Below, piece after piece: positions 40,787-49,989 of a DNA stretch of 64,000 bases (the first letter of the stretch is position 1; each line of letters opens with the position of its first letter). Below the pieces are notes generated by a model. It saw only the letters and a list, made by a program, of their open reading frames with translations. It ran no database searches and was not told where the DNA came from. The stretch covers positions 62,001 through 126,000 of the forward strand of contig CALXLH010000003.1 in assembly GCA_944389145.1 (NCBI GenBank), in the 5' to 3' direction. The position numbers and the translations under genes are program-made. This DNA comes from an uncultured Spirochaetaceae bacterium (lineage in GTDB: Bacteria; Spirochaetota; Spirochaetia; Sphaerochaetales; Sphaerochaetaceae).

Positions 40787-42027
40787 CAGATCCTCCTGAA
40801 TGCTAGGCAGGCATTATGCCCGCCGAATCCGAGCGAGTTGGAAAGCGCCAGTGTGATATCTGCCTTGACTGCCGTGTTCGGGCAGTAGTTGAGGTCACAG
40901 TCAGGATCGCTCTCGAGGAGGTTGATCGTCGGCGCGATGATGCCTGTCTCAAGCGTCTTGATGCAGGCGATGGCCTCGATGGCTCCGGCTGCGCCAAGCA
41001 TATGCCCTGTCATCGACTTAGTGCTGCTGATGTATGCCCTTCTTGCGGCTTCCTCGCCGAGGGCTGTCTTGATCGCGAGGGTCTCTGCCTTATCATTGAG
41101 CGGCGTGCCTGTCCCATGGGCATTGATGTATACGGTATCTGAATCCTTGTATCCGGACTCATCCATAGCCTCTACCATCGCACGGCGGCCTCCGTCTGCA
41201 TCCGGCCTTGGTGCTGTGATATGATAAGCGTCGCATGTCGAGCCGTATCCTGTGATCTCCGCATATATCCTCGCGCCTCTTGCCTTCGCATGCTCATACT
41301 CTTCCAGCACCAATGCTCCTGCGCCTTCTCCGATCACGAAGCCAGCGCGCCTCTTGTCGAAGGGAAGGGATGCGGCATTTGGATCGGTTGCGGTGGAAAG
41401 GGCCTGCATGTTCACGAAGCCAGCGACTCCGCTCTCTGTTATGGCAGCCTCCGCTCCGCCTGTGATTACCGCATCGGCATAGCCATGCCTGATGACCCTC
41501 AGCGCCTCTCCGATCGCATTCGAGCCGGAGGCACATGCCGTTACCGAAGGCATTGCCGCACCTTGGCAGTTATAGCGTATCGCGATCATTCCGGAGGCCA
41601 TATTGGCAATCATCATGGGAACGAAGAAAGGGGAGACGCGGCTAGGCCCTCTATCCAGGAGCTTCTTCGTCTCTGTCTGGAAGGTCTGGATACCTCCTAT
41701 GCCTGTACCGAAGTATACTGCGATGCGCTCCGGCGGGAGCGTTCCGATCACTCCGCTTTCCTCGACTGCCTGCGTGGCTGCCGCGATTGCATACTGTGCA
41801 TAGCGGTCAGAACGAAGCGTCTCAGCCTTCTCCATGTAATCGCGAGGATTGAAGTCCTTGACTTCAGCATCCAGCTTCGCCTTGAAATCGGCAGTGTCGA
41901 AAAGGGTTATCGGCCCGATACCGCATCTGCCTTCTGTGAGCGATGCCCATGCCTCGCTCACGCTGTTCCCTACTGGTGTTATGGCCCCAAGTCCGGTGAC
42001 TACGACTCTTCTTATCTCTCCGTTCAT
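40786..42027 (-). CDS. fabF: 3-oxoacyl-[ACP] synthase II
   Basis: A 413-residue thiolase-fold condensing enzyme. It begins RRVVVTGLGAITPVGNSV. The nucleophile Cys is in SVTACASGSNAIGEA, the two catalytic His are in NAHGTGTPLNDKAE and TKSMTGHMLGAAG, and the Gly-rich LSNSLGFGGHNACL closes the site. It elongates acyl-ACP with malonyl-ACP. GGAGAG precedes ATG 42027. Confidence 0.97.
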   Translation of the reverse strand: MNGEIRRVVVTGLGAITPVGNSVSEAWASLTEGRCGIGPITLFDTADFKAKLDAEVKDFNPRDYMEKAETLRSDRYAQYAIAAATQAVEESGVIGTLPPERIAVYFGTGIGGIQTFQTETKKLLDRGPSRVSPFFVPMMIANMASGMIAIRYNCQGAAMPSVTACASGSNAIGEALRVIRHGYADAVITGGAEAAITESGVAGFVNMQALSTATDPNAASLPFDKRRAGFVIGEGAGALVLEEYEHAKARGARIYAEITGYGSTCDAYHITAPRPDADGGRRAMVEAMDESGYKDSDTVYINAHGTGTPLNDKAETLAIKTALGEEAARRAYISSTKSMTGHMLGAAGAIEAIACIKTLETGIIAPTINLLESDPDCDLNYCPNTAVKADITLALSNSLGFGGHNACLAFRRI

Positions 42028-42036
42028 ATTCTCTCC

Positions 42037-42774
42037 TTACATCGCGATGCCGCCATCGACCTTGAGTATCTCGCCTGTTATGTAGTCAGATGAGACAAGG
42101 AAGGCTACTGCATCTGCCACATCCTCTGCCTTTCCCATATGCCCGAGCGGGATGGAGGAGAGGAGGGGATTATCTTCTGCCGGGATGTCCCGGGTCATAT
42201 CTGTCTCTATGAAGCCAGGGGCGACTGCGTTGCATGTTATGCCCTTGGATGCGAGTTCCCTCGCTACGGACTTCGTGAGTCCGATCACTCCTGCCTTTGA
42301 AGCGGAGTAGTTTGCCTGTCCTGCATTGCCCATGATGCCTGAGACAGAGCTTATGTTGACGATCCTGCCGCACTTCGAGCGCAGCATGAGGGCCGCGGTG
42401 CTGCGGATCATGTTGAAGGCTCCTTTGAGGTTCACGTCTATCACCCTGTCGAAGTCTTCTTCCTTCATGAAGGCAATCAGCCCATCCTTCGTGATTCCTG
42501 CATTATTCACCAGTATCTCGACGCTGCCGAAGTCCTTGCGGATCTCCTGCACCACGTTCCTGGTTTCCTCTGCAGAGGAGACGTCGCATCTGTATGCCTT
42601 CGCGCTTACGCCAAGCCCGATGCACTTTCCGACCGTCTCTGCCGCTGCGGCCTCGTTGCCGCTATAGATGACGGCAATATTCGCGCCAAGGGAGGCAAGG
42701 CGGAGGGCCGTAGCCCTTCCTATGCCTCTTGATGCGCCAGTCACTATCGCGTTCTTTCCTGAGATCTGCATCAT
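42037..42774 (-). CDS. fabG: 3-oxoacyl-[ACP] reductase
   Basis: A 245-residue SDR. VTGASRGIGRATA binds NADPH, LVNNAGITKDGL is the family motif, and the active site Ser-Tyr-Lys lies in NISSVSGIMGNAGQANYSASK. It ends ILKVDGGIAM. ATG 42774 overlaps the fabD stop. It reduces 3-oxoacyl-ACP in the elongation cycle, and its operon position distinguishes it from the SDR at 2570. Confidence 0.96.
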   Translation of the reverse strand: MMQISGKNAIVTGASRGIGRATALRLASLGANIAVIYSGNEAAAAETVGKCIGLGVSAKAYRCDVSSAEETRNVVQEIRKDFGSVEILVNNAGITKDGLIAFMKEEDFDRVIDVNLKGAFNMIRSTAALMLRSKCGRIVNISSVSGIMGNAGQANYSASKAGVIGLTKSVARELASKGITCNAVAPGFIETDMTRDIPAEDNPLLSSIPLGHMGKAEDVADAVAFLVSSDYITGEILKVDGGIAM

Positions 42775-43679
42775 ATCTCCGCCTTGATCTTCTCAAGCCC
42801 GGCCCTGTCTGCTGCGTTGAAGCATCTTACCGAGCTGTCTATCTTCCTGATCAGTCCTGTAAGCGTTGAGCCTGGCCCGATCTCGATGAATGTGGCTATG
42901 CCGCTTCCGATCATTCCTCTGACGATCGCTTCCCATCTGACGGGAGATGAGATCTGCCTGGAAAGAAGCTCCTTGATGCTTCCCTCATAGGCCTTGCCTG
43001 TCGCGTTTGAATAAATCGTGATAGACGGGGTATTGAATCCATAGCCTTCGAGCGTGGAAGCGAACTTCCTGGCTGCCTCCGCCATGAACGGCGAGTGAAA
43101 GCCTCCGCCGACACTGAGCCTCATGGCTCTTCCGCCTTCTTCCTTTACCTGTTCCTCGAATGCGGGAAGGGCCTCGATAGTTCCGGAAACTACGGTCTGC
43201 CCCGGGCTGTTGTAATTGACCGGATATACGCCTTCGAACCGGGATGCGATCTCCTCGACCTTCTCTGGAGACAGCTTCAGCACCGCGCTCATCGCAGCCT
43301 TGTGCTTTCCGGCTTCCTCCTGCATCAGGCGGCCTCTTTCGCGGACAAGGGCAAAGCCGTCCTCGAGCGAGACCACTCCTGCATATACCAGCGCGGCCAT
43401 CTCTCCAAGGGAGAAGCCTGCGGCGGCATCTGCCTTGATGCCGATCTCTGAAAGGGCTGCGGCTGTCGCTGTCTCTACGGCGAACATCGCAGGCTGGGTA
43501 TTGCTTGTCTCCAGCAGCTCATCCTTCGTTGATTCGAAGCAGAGGGCCTTTATGCCGGGCATTGCTGCCTCAAGCCTGTCGAATACTGCCGCTGCGGCAG
43601 GGGAGGCTTCCATTATCTCCTTTCCCATGCCAGGATACTGTGCCCCCTGGCCTGAGAATACGAATGCTATCTTATCCAT
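42771..43679 (-). CDS. fabD: Malonyl-CoA:ACP transacylase
   Basis: A 302-residue acyltransferase. IAFVFSGQGAQYPGMGKEI starts the protein, the nucleophile Ser lies in AAGFSLGEMAALVYAG, the malonyl-binding Arg in VRERGRLMQEEA, and the catalytic His in GGFHSPFM. It loads malonyl groups onto ACP. It overlaps fabK by 13 bases. Confidence 0.96.
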   Translation of the reverse strand: MDKIAFVFSGQGAQYPGMGKEIMEASPAAAAVFDRLEAAMPGIKALCFESTKDELLETSNTQPAMFAVETATAAALSEIGIKADAAAGFSLGEMAALVYAGVVSLEDGFALVRERGRLMQEEAGKHKAAMSAVLKLSPEKVEEIASRFEGVYPVNYNSPGQTVVSGTIEALPAFEEQVKEEGGRAMRLSVGGGFHSPFMAEAARKFASTLEGYGFNTPSITIYSNATGKAYEGSIKELLSRQISSPVRWEAIVRGMIGSGIATFIEIGPGSTLTGLIRKIDSSVRCFNAADRAGLEKIKAEI

Positions 43680-44611
43680 CTGGCTGCTCCCTTCAGTACC
43701 GGCTCTGCCTCTTCGATGACCGAGCGTACGATATCCGCGGCGCTTTCGACCTTATTGACTACGGAGGCGATCTGTCCTGCCAGGAAGCAGCCATTCTCGC
43801 TGTCTCCGTCCTTGACGGCTTTCCTGAGCGCTCCGACTCCCATCTTCTCAAGCTCCTCGTCGCTGATGTCGCTGTATTCAGCCTTCGCATAATTGCGTGC
43901 AAATGGAGTCCTGAGGCTTCTTACCGGATGTCCCAGCCTCTTGCCTGTGACCATCGTACAGAGGTCCCCTGCCTTGAGGATCTTCTCTCTATAGGTGTCG
44001 CTGATGGAGCATTCCCTTGCAGAGAGGAAGCGGGTTCCCATCTGTACCCCGACTGCGCCGAGCATGAATGCCGCTGCGACACCACGGCCATCCGCGATGC
44101 CGCCTGCCGCGATTACCGGAAGATCAGTCGAGTCGCATACCTGCGGTACCAGTACCATCGTGGTAAGCTCTCCGACATGGCCTCCGCTCTCTCCGCCCTC
44201 AGCGATCAGTGCGCTTGCCCCGAGCCTCGTCATGAGCTTTGCCATTGCAGTGGACGCCACTACGGGAATCACCTTTATTCCCGCATCCTTCCATGAGGCC
44301 ATGTATTTCGAAGGATTTCCGGCCCCGGTGGTCACTACTGCAACCTTCTCGTCTGCCGCGACTGCGGCGACTTCATCGGCATACGGACTCATCAGCATGA
44401 TATTCACGCCGAAAGGCTTGTCTGTCAGCGAGCGGGCTGTCCTGATTTCATTGCGGACATAGTCGGCAGGTGCATTTCCTGCCGCTATGATTCCAAGTCC
44501 CCCTCCGTTCGATACCGCGGCAGCCAAGGTGCCATCGGCTATCCAGGCCATGCCGCCCTGGAAGACAGGGTACTTGATTCCTAGCATCTCCGTGATAGGG
44601 GTGACGATCAT
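43667..44611 (-). CDS. fabK: Enoyl-[ACP] reductase II (FMN-dependent)
   Basis: A 314-residue TIM-barrel flavoenzyme. ITEMLGIKYPVFQGGMAWIAD, GGLGIIAAGNAPADYVR, ALIAEGGESGGHVGELTT and VIAAGGIADGRGVAAAFMLGA are FabK/nitronate monooxygenase family blocks, and operon context decides for FabK. It is the only enoyl reductase in the operon, implying triclosan-insensitive reduction. AAGGAG lies before ATG 44611. Confidence 0.94.
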   Translation of the reverse strand: MIVTPITEMLGIKYPVFQGGMAWIADGTLAAAVSNGGGLGIIAAGNAPADYVRNEIRTARSLTDKPFGVNIMLMSPYADEVAAVAADEKVAVVTTGAGNPSKYMASWKDAGIKVIPVVASTAMAKLMTRLGASALIAEGGESGGHVGELTTMVLVPQVCDSTDLPVIAAGGIADGRGVAAAFMLGAVGVQMGTRFLSARECSISDTYREKILKAGDLCTMVTGKRLGHPVRSLRTPFARNYAKAEYSDISDEELEKMGVGALRKAVKDGDSENGCFLAGQIASVVNKVESAADIVRSVIEEAEPVLKGAARWIR

Positions 44612-44620
44612 CTTCGCTCC

Positions 44621-44848
44621 TTACTTAGAGACGATGAATGATACGAGATCACCTACGGTCTCGATCTTCTGATCAAGCTCGATGGTGGTGTTCAGCTTAT
44701 CCTCGAGACCCATCATCAGCTCTACGGTGTCAAGGGAGTCGATCCCAAGATCCTTGAATGTGCTTTCGTTCTTGATGTCTGCAGGATTGCAGTCAGTGCG
44801 CTCTGCGATAAGTTCCACGATTGCATCGAATACTTCTTTCTCTGTCAT
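44621..44848 (-). CDS. acpP: Acyl carrier protein
   Basis: A 75-residue acidic four-helix protein. The phosphopantetheine serine is in LGIDSLDTVELMMGLED. It is the first gene of the operon acpP-fabK-fabD-fabG-fabF-accB-fabZ-accC-accD-accA-acyl-CoA synthetase. GGAG is eight bases before ATG 44848. Operator-like TTGACA repeats lie 33-73 bases upstream. Confidence 0.97.
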   Translation of the reverse strand: MTEKEVFDAIVELIAERTDCNPADIKNESTFKDLGIDSLDTVELMMGLEDKLNTTIELDQKIETVGDLVSFIVSK

Positions 44849-44881
44849 TTCATGACTCCTATGGTGTTTGATGCGAATATT

Positions 44882-44921
44882 TTGACAGTTCTATGAAAAA
44901 TGTCAATAAACACTATGTCAA
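44882..44921 (-). promoter_or_regulatory. acpP promoter region with TTGACA direct and inverted repeats
   Basis: The minus strand carries TTGACA at 44916-44921 and again at 44901-44906, and the inverse TGTCAA at 44882-44887. The last two form an inverted repeat across 13 bases. One copy may be the -35 of the operon; the repetition looks like a binding site for a fatty-acid-responsive regulator, which I cannot identify. Confidence 0.45.
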
Positions 44922-45155
44922 AACAGTATGAAGTAACGGTGGGGGATATGATTACTACCTACATGATAGCTACCATAGATAAGTCTCACTATTCCGCTAT
45001 CTGCAGGGTGGAGGAGAGATGGCATGTCTGCAGCCTTTATCAGGGATGACGCCATCACTGCCTATCGTAGGATTGTTTTTGCTTGTTGCTGCATTCCTGG
45101 TTCAGGTTGACTCCATTGCGTATAAAAGATTTGAGGCAGATTTACTGATGCTTGA
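44922..45155. other. Intergenic stretch between acpP promoter and tRNA-Ala
   Basis: No convincing gene is seen. One 33-codon frame (44948-45049) has a G-rich run before its ATG but no family features or neighbour-like codon use. The rest is AT-richer sequence without clear repeats. Confidence 0.5.
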
Positions 45156-45184
45156 TTGACAGAGATGCCCAAAGCGTGTTGAAT
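45156..45184 (+). promoter_or_regulatory. tRNA-Ala promoter
   Basis: Consensus TTGACA (45156-45161), a 17-base spacer and TTGAAT (45179-45184), ten bases before the tRNA 5' end. Confidence 0.6.
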
Positions 45185-45194
45185 ATAGCGGTAC

Positions 45195-45267
45195 GGGGCT
45201 GTAGCTCATCTGGTAGAGCGTCAGGTTCGCAATCTGAAAGTGGTGGGTTCGAGTCCCATCAGCTCCA
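45195..45267 (+). tRNA. tRNA-Ala (anticodon CGC)
   Basis: The 73-base sequence folds fully: acceptor GGGGCTG/CAGCTCC, D-stem GCTC/GAGC, anticodon stem TCAGG/TCTGA with loop TTCGCAA, a 5-base variable loop, and T-arm GTGGG-TTCGAGT-CCCAT. The anticodon CGC reads GCG (alanine), and the acceptor has the G3:U70 pair that defines alanine identity. The discriminator is A, and the 3' CCA is not encoded. A promoter lies before it and a terminator after it. Confidence 0.97.
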
Positions 45268-45318
45268 AGTTATACGGGATTGCCGGTCGATGATATTTCC
45301 TTTGAACTGGTATTGATG

Positions 45319-45342
45319 GGAGCCTTTTGATCAGGCTCCTTT
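45319..45342 (+). terminator. Terminator of tRNA-Ala transcript
   Basis: GGAGCC / GGCTCC stem with a 9-base loop (TTTTGATCA) followed by TTTG, about 50 bases after the tRNA. Confidence 0.65.
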
Positions 45343-45512
45343 GTTATCCGGCCGCTTGTGCCATCATGTCCGATCTTCGATGCCATCCAGCCGCAGCTCC
45401 CTGATAGCATCGCCTTCTCTGCGATGATGCGCCGGCGGCGTTGTATTTCTAATGCTGATTCAGATTGCCTCTGCCGATTCTTCTTCGATACTCCCATGGA
45501 AAATAAAGAAAA

Positions 45513-45531
45513 GAGCAGGGAAGCCCTGCTC
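45513..45531 (-). terminator. Rho-independent terminator of the c-di-AMP receptor gene
   Basis: Minus-strand GAGCAGGG-CTT-CCCTGCTC, a perfect 8-pair stem, followed by TTTTCTTTATTTT, just past the stop at 45550. Confidence 0.9.
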
Positions 45532-45549
45532 GCTTTCCGTGATGGCAGC

Positions 45550-45879
45550 TCAGAACTTCTCAGCCTTATCTATATCCAGTACGAATACGACACAGCCTCC
45601 TGCCGGTACCTCTACCATGTTTGAGCCTGTGTGGGAGAATATGCGCATATCAGCACCTGTGACCGGGCTGAGCTGCATCCTGTGCCCTGCAAACTTCTTG
45701 AGGGTATCGATAACAGAATCAACCTTGTCATCTTCCGTTCCGATGAGAAGCGTGGTGTTCTTTGCCTTCAGGAAGCCTCCCGTAGTCGATAGCTTGGTCA
45801 CGAAGAACCCCTGGCTGTTAAGCTCCTGTACCGTATCGGTCTCATCTGCCGACTGTATTATTGCTAGGATAAGCTTCAT
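45550..45879 (-). CDS. PII-like cyclic di-AMP receptor (DarA/PstA family)
   Basis: A protein of about 109 residues. MKLILAIIQSADETDTVQEL, then FFVTKLSTTGGFLKAKNTTLLIGTEDDKVD are nearly diagnostic of the DarA/PstA (DUF970) family, trimeric PII-like proteins that bind c-di-AMP with the TGGFL and nearby residues; the end is GGCVVFVLDIDKAEKF. ATG 45879 has GGAG five bases upstream (GTG 45885 is also in frame). It stands alone with its own terminator. It implies c-di-AMP signalling, though no cyclase is in the window. Confidence 0.92.
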   Translation of the reverse strand: MKLILAIIQSADETDTVQELNSQGFFVTKLSTTGGFLKAKNTTLLIGTEDDKVDSVIDTLKKFAGHRMQLSPVTGADMRIFSHTGSNMVEVPAGGCVVFVLDIDKAEKF

Positions 45880-46012
45880 CTTCACTCCTTTATTCCAATT
45901 ATTTTATCATAGCGATGACCCAGAGGCAAATATAACAGGATTTATATCTACAATATTTTCCAATACAAATAATTATATTCAATGTATTCCACTCGTTGGC
46001 ATTAATTCATGC

Positions 46013-46040
46013 TTGACTTGGGGAATATGGGAGCCATCAT
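46013..46040 (+). promoter_or_regulatory. Promoter of the 46047 membrane protein gene (leaderless)
   Basis: TTGACT (46013-46018), a 16-base spacer and CATCAT (46035-46040, a weak -10), then six bases and ATG 46047. No Shine-Dalgarno sequence is present. Confidence 0.45.
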
Positions 46041-46046
46041 CATTCC

Positions 46047-46571
46047 ATGAATGGATCTGGAATAGAGGATGTGCTTAAGGGCCTTAGGGATTCTATCAAT
46101 GGCATAGCCCTGAAGGGAAAGGATAAGGGAACTCTTACATCTTCCTTCCCGGTCCGTCGCATGATAGCCGCATTCTCAATCATCATCGTACTGATCGGCA
46201 GCCTGATCCTAGGCTTTCTTTTCCTGTCCCCTTACGGAGAGCCGCCATGCCTTGATGCAGATAGCCTTGAAGCGGTTTCCAGCGTGATGGATGGACAGGT
46301 CTGGCGGGTAATCGATTCCGATAGGGATGAGATATCCCGGATGCTTTCATCTCCGTCCTTCACGATACGCACGGAGCGGGGGAAAGGAGCGGAGCTTCTA
46401 TTCTCCATGGGTGAGGTCGTGCTTTCCTTCATTCCTTCAGACGGTACGATGGAATGCCTTTATGGAAAGAAGAGGCTGCGCCTTTACCCCTATCCTGATG
46501 ACAGGGGAGGCGTAGCCTCGTTCTATCTGACTGACGGAGAGCTGTCAGCAGCCTTCGTTCCTCTTGAGTGA
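46047..46571 (+). CDS. Single-pass membrane protein of unknown function
   Basis: A 174-residue protein: about 37 cytoplasmic N-terminal residues, one transmembrane helix (residues about 38-62, [21 protein letters not shown]) and an extracytoplasmic domain of about 110 residues with mixed strand-like pattern. No family is recognised. Its last 27 bases overlap the 3' end of convergent pyrG. The start is supported by promoter spacing only. Confidence 0.65.
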   Translation: MNGSGIEDVLKGLRDSINGIALKGKDKGTLTSSFPVRRMIAAFSIIIVLIGSLILGFLFLSPYGEPPCLDADSLEAVSSVMDGQVWRVIDSDRDEISRMLSSPSFTIRTERGKGAELLFSMGEVVLSFIPSDGTMECLYGKKRLRLYPYPDDRGGVASFYLTDGELSAAFVPLE

Positions 46572-48140
46572 GGCCTCCATGAATGCGAGGAATGCTGGAT
46601 GCGGCCTGTTCGGACGGGATTTGAATTCCGGATGGAACTGGACACCTAGGTAGAATGGATGTTCCGGTATCTCGACAGCCTCCACAAGATGATCATCGGG
46701 ACTTGTTCCTGCCATCTTCATGCCGTTCTCCTCGAAAACATTGCGGTACTCATTATTGAACTCATATCTGTGCCTGTGGCGTTCGGATATCGAATCGGTA
46801 CCGTATATGCCTTCCATCATCGATCCATGGCGTATGGTGCATGGGTAGGCCCCCAGCCTCATCGTTCCGCCCTTCGGAATCTCTCCCCGCTGATCCGGCA
46901 TCAAGGCTATCACCGGGTGTTCCGTGTCTGGAGAGAACTCTGTCGAGTCTGCATCCGTCCAGCCGAGAACAGAGCGGGCAAAGGCTATGACTGCTATCTG
47001 CATGCCAAGGCAGATCCCGAGGTAGGGGACTCCGTTCTCCCTGGCGTAGGTAGCGGCCTTTATCATTCCCTCGATGCCCCTGGAGCCGAATCCTCCGGGA
47101 ATGAGAATGCCATCGACATCCTTTACCTCTTCTTCCCTGAATGTCTCCGAATCGACCCATCGTATATCAACAGAGGCCTGATGGGCCCATCCGGCATGCT
47201 TCAGCGCCTCGTTTACGGACAGGTAGGCATCATGGAGCTCCGTATACTTGCCGACCATGGCGATCCTGACGCCTCTCGTGCAGTGCTCTGCCCTATAGAG
47301 CATTGCCTTCCACTCCCTCATGTCTGATTCATGTCCGCCAAGCCTCATCATCCTTACGACGATGTCGTCGATGCCCTCTTCCTGCAGCATCATAGGAGCC
47401 TCGTACAGGATCGGTACGGTGCTGTTCTCTATCACGCATTCCCGCCTGACGTTGCAGAATAGCGCGATCTTCGCCTTAACTGATTCCTCGATCGGCTCAT
47501 CTGACCTGCATACGATGATATCAGGGAAGATGCCTGCGCCCATCAGTTCCTTTACCGAGTGCTGCGTGGGCTTTGACTTATGCTCTCCTGATGACTTGAT
47601 ATATGGAACCAGCGTCACATGTATGAATAGGCAATCCTCCCTCTCTGTCTCATGGCTTATCTGCCGTATGGCTTCCAGGAACGGCTGTGATTCGATATCG
47701 CCGATCGTACCTCCTATCTCGGTGATCACCACATCGGCTCCGGTCTTATCGCCAAGGGCATATATGAATGACTTTATCTCATTCGTGACATGCGGAATGA
47801 TCTGTACAGTCGAACCCAGATACTCGCCGTTCCTTTCCTTCTGCAGGACGTTCCAGAACGTGCGTCCGGATGTGAGATTGGAGAACTTGTTGAGATCCTC
47901 GTCTATGAAGCGCTCGTAATGGCCAAGGTCAAGATCGGTCTCCGCACCATCGTCAGTGACATATACCTCACCATGCTGCAGGGGACTCATCGTACCGGGA
48001 TCCACGTTCATATATGGATCCAGCTTCTGTGCCGCGACCTTTATCCCGCGGCTCTTGAGAAGCCTGCCAAGGCTTGCCGCTGTTATGCCCTTTCCCAGTC
48101 CGGATACCACTCCTCCTGTCACGAATATGTGCTTAGACAT
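46545..48140 (-). CDS. pyrG: CTP synthase
   Basis: A 531-residue enzyme. The synthetase domain starts [20 protein letters not shown] (P-loop) with [16 protein letters not shown]; the C-terminal amidotransferase domain has Cys in [12 protein letters not shown] and the His-Glu pair in VQFHPEF. It makes CTP from UTP, ATP and glutamine. It lies in an operon behind a glutamine synthetase-family gene and an ANTAR regulator, overlapping the latter by 8 bases, which ties it to glutamine supply. Confidence 0.97.
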   Translation of the reverse strand: MSKHIFVTGGVVSGLGKGITAASLGRLLKSRGIKVAAQKLDPYMNVDPGTMSPLQHGEVYVTDDGAETDLDLGHYERFIDEDLNKFSNLTSGRTFWNVLQKERNGEYLGSTVQIIPHVTNEIKSFIYALGDKTGADVVITEIGGTIGDIESQPFLEAIRQISHETEREDCLFIHVTLVPYIKSSGEHKSKPTQHSVKELMGAGIFPDIIVCRSDEPIEESVKAKIALFCNVRRECVIENSTVPILYEAPMMLQEEGIDDIVVRMMRLGGHESDMREWKAMLYRAEHCTRGVRIAMVGKYTELHDAYLSVNEALKHAGWAHQASVDIRWVDSETFREEEVKDVDGILIPGGFGSRGIEGMIKAATYARENGVPYLGICLGMQIAVIAFARSVLGWTDADSTEFSPDTEHPVIALMPDQRGEIPKGGTMRLGAYPCTIRHGSMMEGIYGTDSISERHRHRYEFNNEYRNVFEENGMKMAGTSPDDHLVEAVEIPEHPFYLGVQFHPEFKSRPNRPHPAFLAFMEASLKRNEGC

Positions 48141-48699
48141 CGCTTTCCTCCCTGAGTATCATTGCTGCGGCCTGACGCAGCGTAATCCTGTTATCCATGG
48201 CCATCTTCTCTATCTCCCTGTGTCCCTGGTCCTCGCTCATGCCGCGCCTGAGCGATAGAAGGCACTTCGCCTTGCTCTCTATCTTCATATCCTCTATGCG
48301 CCTTTCGAGCCTTGCGATCCTGGCATCGGCAAGCATCAGCCTCTTTCTTATCGATAGCGCCAGATGCAGGGCCTGGATGAATACCGGCCTTATGATTGGC
48401 TTCTCGACCGTTATGACGCCTGCCTTCTGCAGCTCATCCCCGATCATGATCATATCTTCGGACCGTATGAGCATCACTACCTGTATCGATGTCTCATCTT
48501 GTATCATCCTTGCCAGCTCAAGCCCCGATTCGTCGGAAAGGGGGTAGTTTATGATCACCTCATCCCACTCTTCATCAAGCACGCGCTGCCTTGCCTGCGA
48601 CCCTGAGAGAGCGGGAGAAGGGATGCCCCCGGCTTCCTTTATCAATGACTCTATGCTGGCGAGGCTTCTTTCTCCGCCAGATACGGCAAGTATCCTCAT
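48133..48699 (-). CDS. ANTAR-domain response regulator (RNA-binding antiterminator)
   Basis: A 188-residue protein. Residues 1-120 form a receiver-like domain, and residues about 130-185 form an ANTAR three-helix domain ([36 protein letters not shown]), which binds paired RNA hairpins to prevent termination. At the position of the phospho-acceptor Asp the sequence is [12 protein letters not shown], with Asn, so it is a pseudo-receiver. It sits directly behind a glutamine synthetase-family gene whose leader contains a terminator, the likely target. Confidence 0.88.
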   Translation of the reverse strand: MRILAVSGGERSLASIESLIKEAGGIPSPALSGSQARQRVLDEEWDEVIINYPLSDESGLELARMIQDETSIQVVMLIRSEDMIMIGDELQKAGVITVEKPIIRPVFIQALHLALSIRKRLMLADARIARLERRIEDMKIESKAKCLLSLRRGMSEDQGHREIEKMAMDNRITLRQAAAMILREESDV

Positions 48700-48700
48700 C

Positions 48701-49966
48701 TTACGTCACCAGGAATTCCATATCCCTTGCCGTTACCTTCGGATAGCCAGAGGAGGAGGCGCTCTCCCAATCGGCTCTCTTGGCGGATATGAAGCATGAT
48801 ACTAGATGCTCAGGCAGGAGCATCCGGATGAAATCTGAATCCTGTGCCTTTCCGATGGCCTCATGCAGGTTCTCTGGGAGCCTTTCTCCTTCCTTTATCC
48901 CTGAAAGCCTCAGCTTCCTCTCTATTCCTTCCTCCGCAGCTGCCGAGAGCAGCAGGAGCGCAAGGTATGGATTGCATGAGGGATCTGCTGATCGTACCTC
49001 TATGCGCTTGGCACTTTCCGCCTTTACCTCCGGCATCCTCAGCAGCAGCCCCCTGTTGCCTGTTCCCCAGCTGATCGAGCAGGGAGCCTCGAAGAGACCG
49101 AATCTGTCATATGAGTTGGCTACCGGGTTCAGGAACAGCGTAATCTCCTGTATGTGGGAGAGTATTCCTGCTGCCATATGCTCCCTAAGCTCGTCGAATG
49201 AGCTGCCAGGCCTGCGGCATGAGAGGCTTATATGCAATCCTGAGCCTGACTGATCGAACAGCGGCTTCGGCAGGAACGATGCGTAGAGCCCGGATCGGGC
49301 GGCAAGCATCTTCGTGGCAGACTTGAACGTTATGAGCTGGTCTGCCGCGCTCAGGAGAGGCTCTGGCCTGAATGCGATCTCATTCTGCCCAGGTCCCTTC
49401 TCGTGATGGCTGGTGTCGATGAAGATGCCCATCTCCTCCAGCATCAGCGATATCTCCCGCCTGATATTCTCTCCTTTATCCATTGGGGCGACATCGAGGT
49501 ATCCCGCCTTATCCATCGGCTCAAGCGTAGGCTCGCCGCTGTCATTGCTGCGGAAGAGGTAGAACTCGCACTCTGTTCCCGCGAGCATTGGAAGGCCTCT
49601 CTTCCGCAGCCTGGCATCCTCTTTCCGCAGGAGGTATCTTGCATCTCCTTCGAACGGTGTCAGATCCGGATGGTGGATGGAGCAGTAGAGCCTTATCACG
49701 CTCCCGTGGTCAACAGGCCTCCATGGAAGGGGCATAAGCGTTTCAGGGTCGGGAAAGAGCAGCAGGTCCGAGTCCTCGATATTCAGGAAGCCCCGTATCG
49801 CAGAGGCATCGAATCTCACTCCTTCCTCAAAGGCCTTCTCCAGCGTCGCCGCCGATATCGAGACATTCTTCAGCTGCCCGAATATATCGCAGAAGGCGAG
49901 GCGGACGAATCTTACGCCGTTATCCTTCACATATTCGAGTACATCTTTCTTATCATAGCCTTCCAT
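48701..49966 (-). CDS. glnA: Glutamine synthetase family protein (type I-like)
   Basis: A protein of about 421 residues. It begins DVLEYVKDNGVRFVRLAFCDIFGQLKNVSI. The catalytic part contains GTECEFYLF (metal Glu), HHEKGPGQNEIAF, SGSGLHISLS (His) and NRGLLLRMP. It belongs to the GS I family but diverges at several otherwise fixed positions, so gamma-glutamyl ligation of another amine is possible. ATG 49966 follows AGGAGGA; the upstream frame is the leader terminator. The leader carries a terminator hairpin, and the operon encodes an ANTAR antiterminator. Confidence 0.85.
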   Translation of the reverse strand: MEGYDKKDVLEYVKDNGVRFVRLAFCDIFGQLKNVSISAATLEKAFEEGVRFDASAIRGFLNIEDSDLLLFPDPETLMPLPWRPVDHGSVIRLYCSIHHPDLTPFEGDARYLLRKEDARLRKRGLPMLAGTECEFYLFRSNDSGEPTLEPMDKAGYLDVAPMDKGENIRREISLMLEEMGIFIDTSHHEKGPGQNEIAFRPEPLLSAADQLITFKSATKMLAARSGLYASFLPKPLFDQSGSGLHISLSCRRPGSSFDELREHMAAGILSHIQEITLFLNPVANSYDRFGLFEAPCSISWGTGNRGLLLRMPEVKAESAKRIEVRSADPSCNPYLALLLLSAAAEEGIERKLRLSGIKEGERLPENLHEAIGKAQDSDFIRMLLPEHLVSCFISAKRADWESASSSGYPKVTARDMEFLVT

Positions 49967-49989
49967 GATTCCTCCTGTGAAAAGAGAAA

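Noticed and set aside
44948-45049. A 33-codon frame between acpP and the tRNA
   Set aside because: The G-rich run before the ATG is not a proper ribosome site, and the peptide has no family features.
45270-45497. A 75-codon frame on the minus strand after tRNA-Ala
   Set aside because: It starts just past the terminator of the c-di-AMP receptor gene with no ribosome site or promoter, runs through the tRNA terminator, and resembles no family; probably a chance frame.
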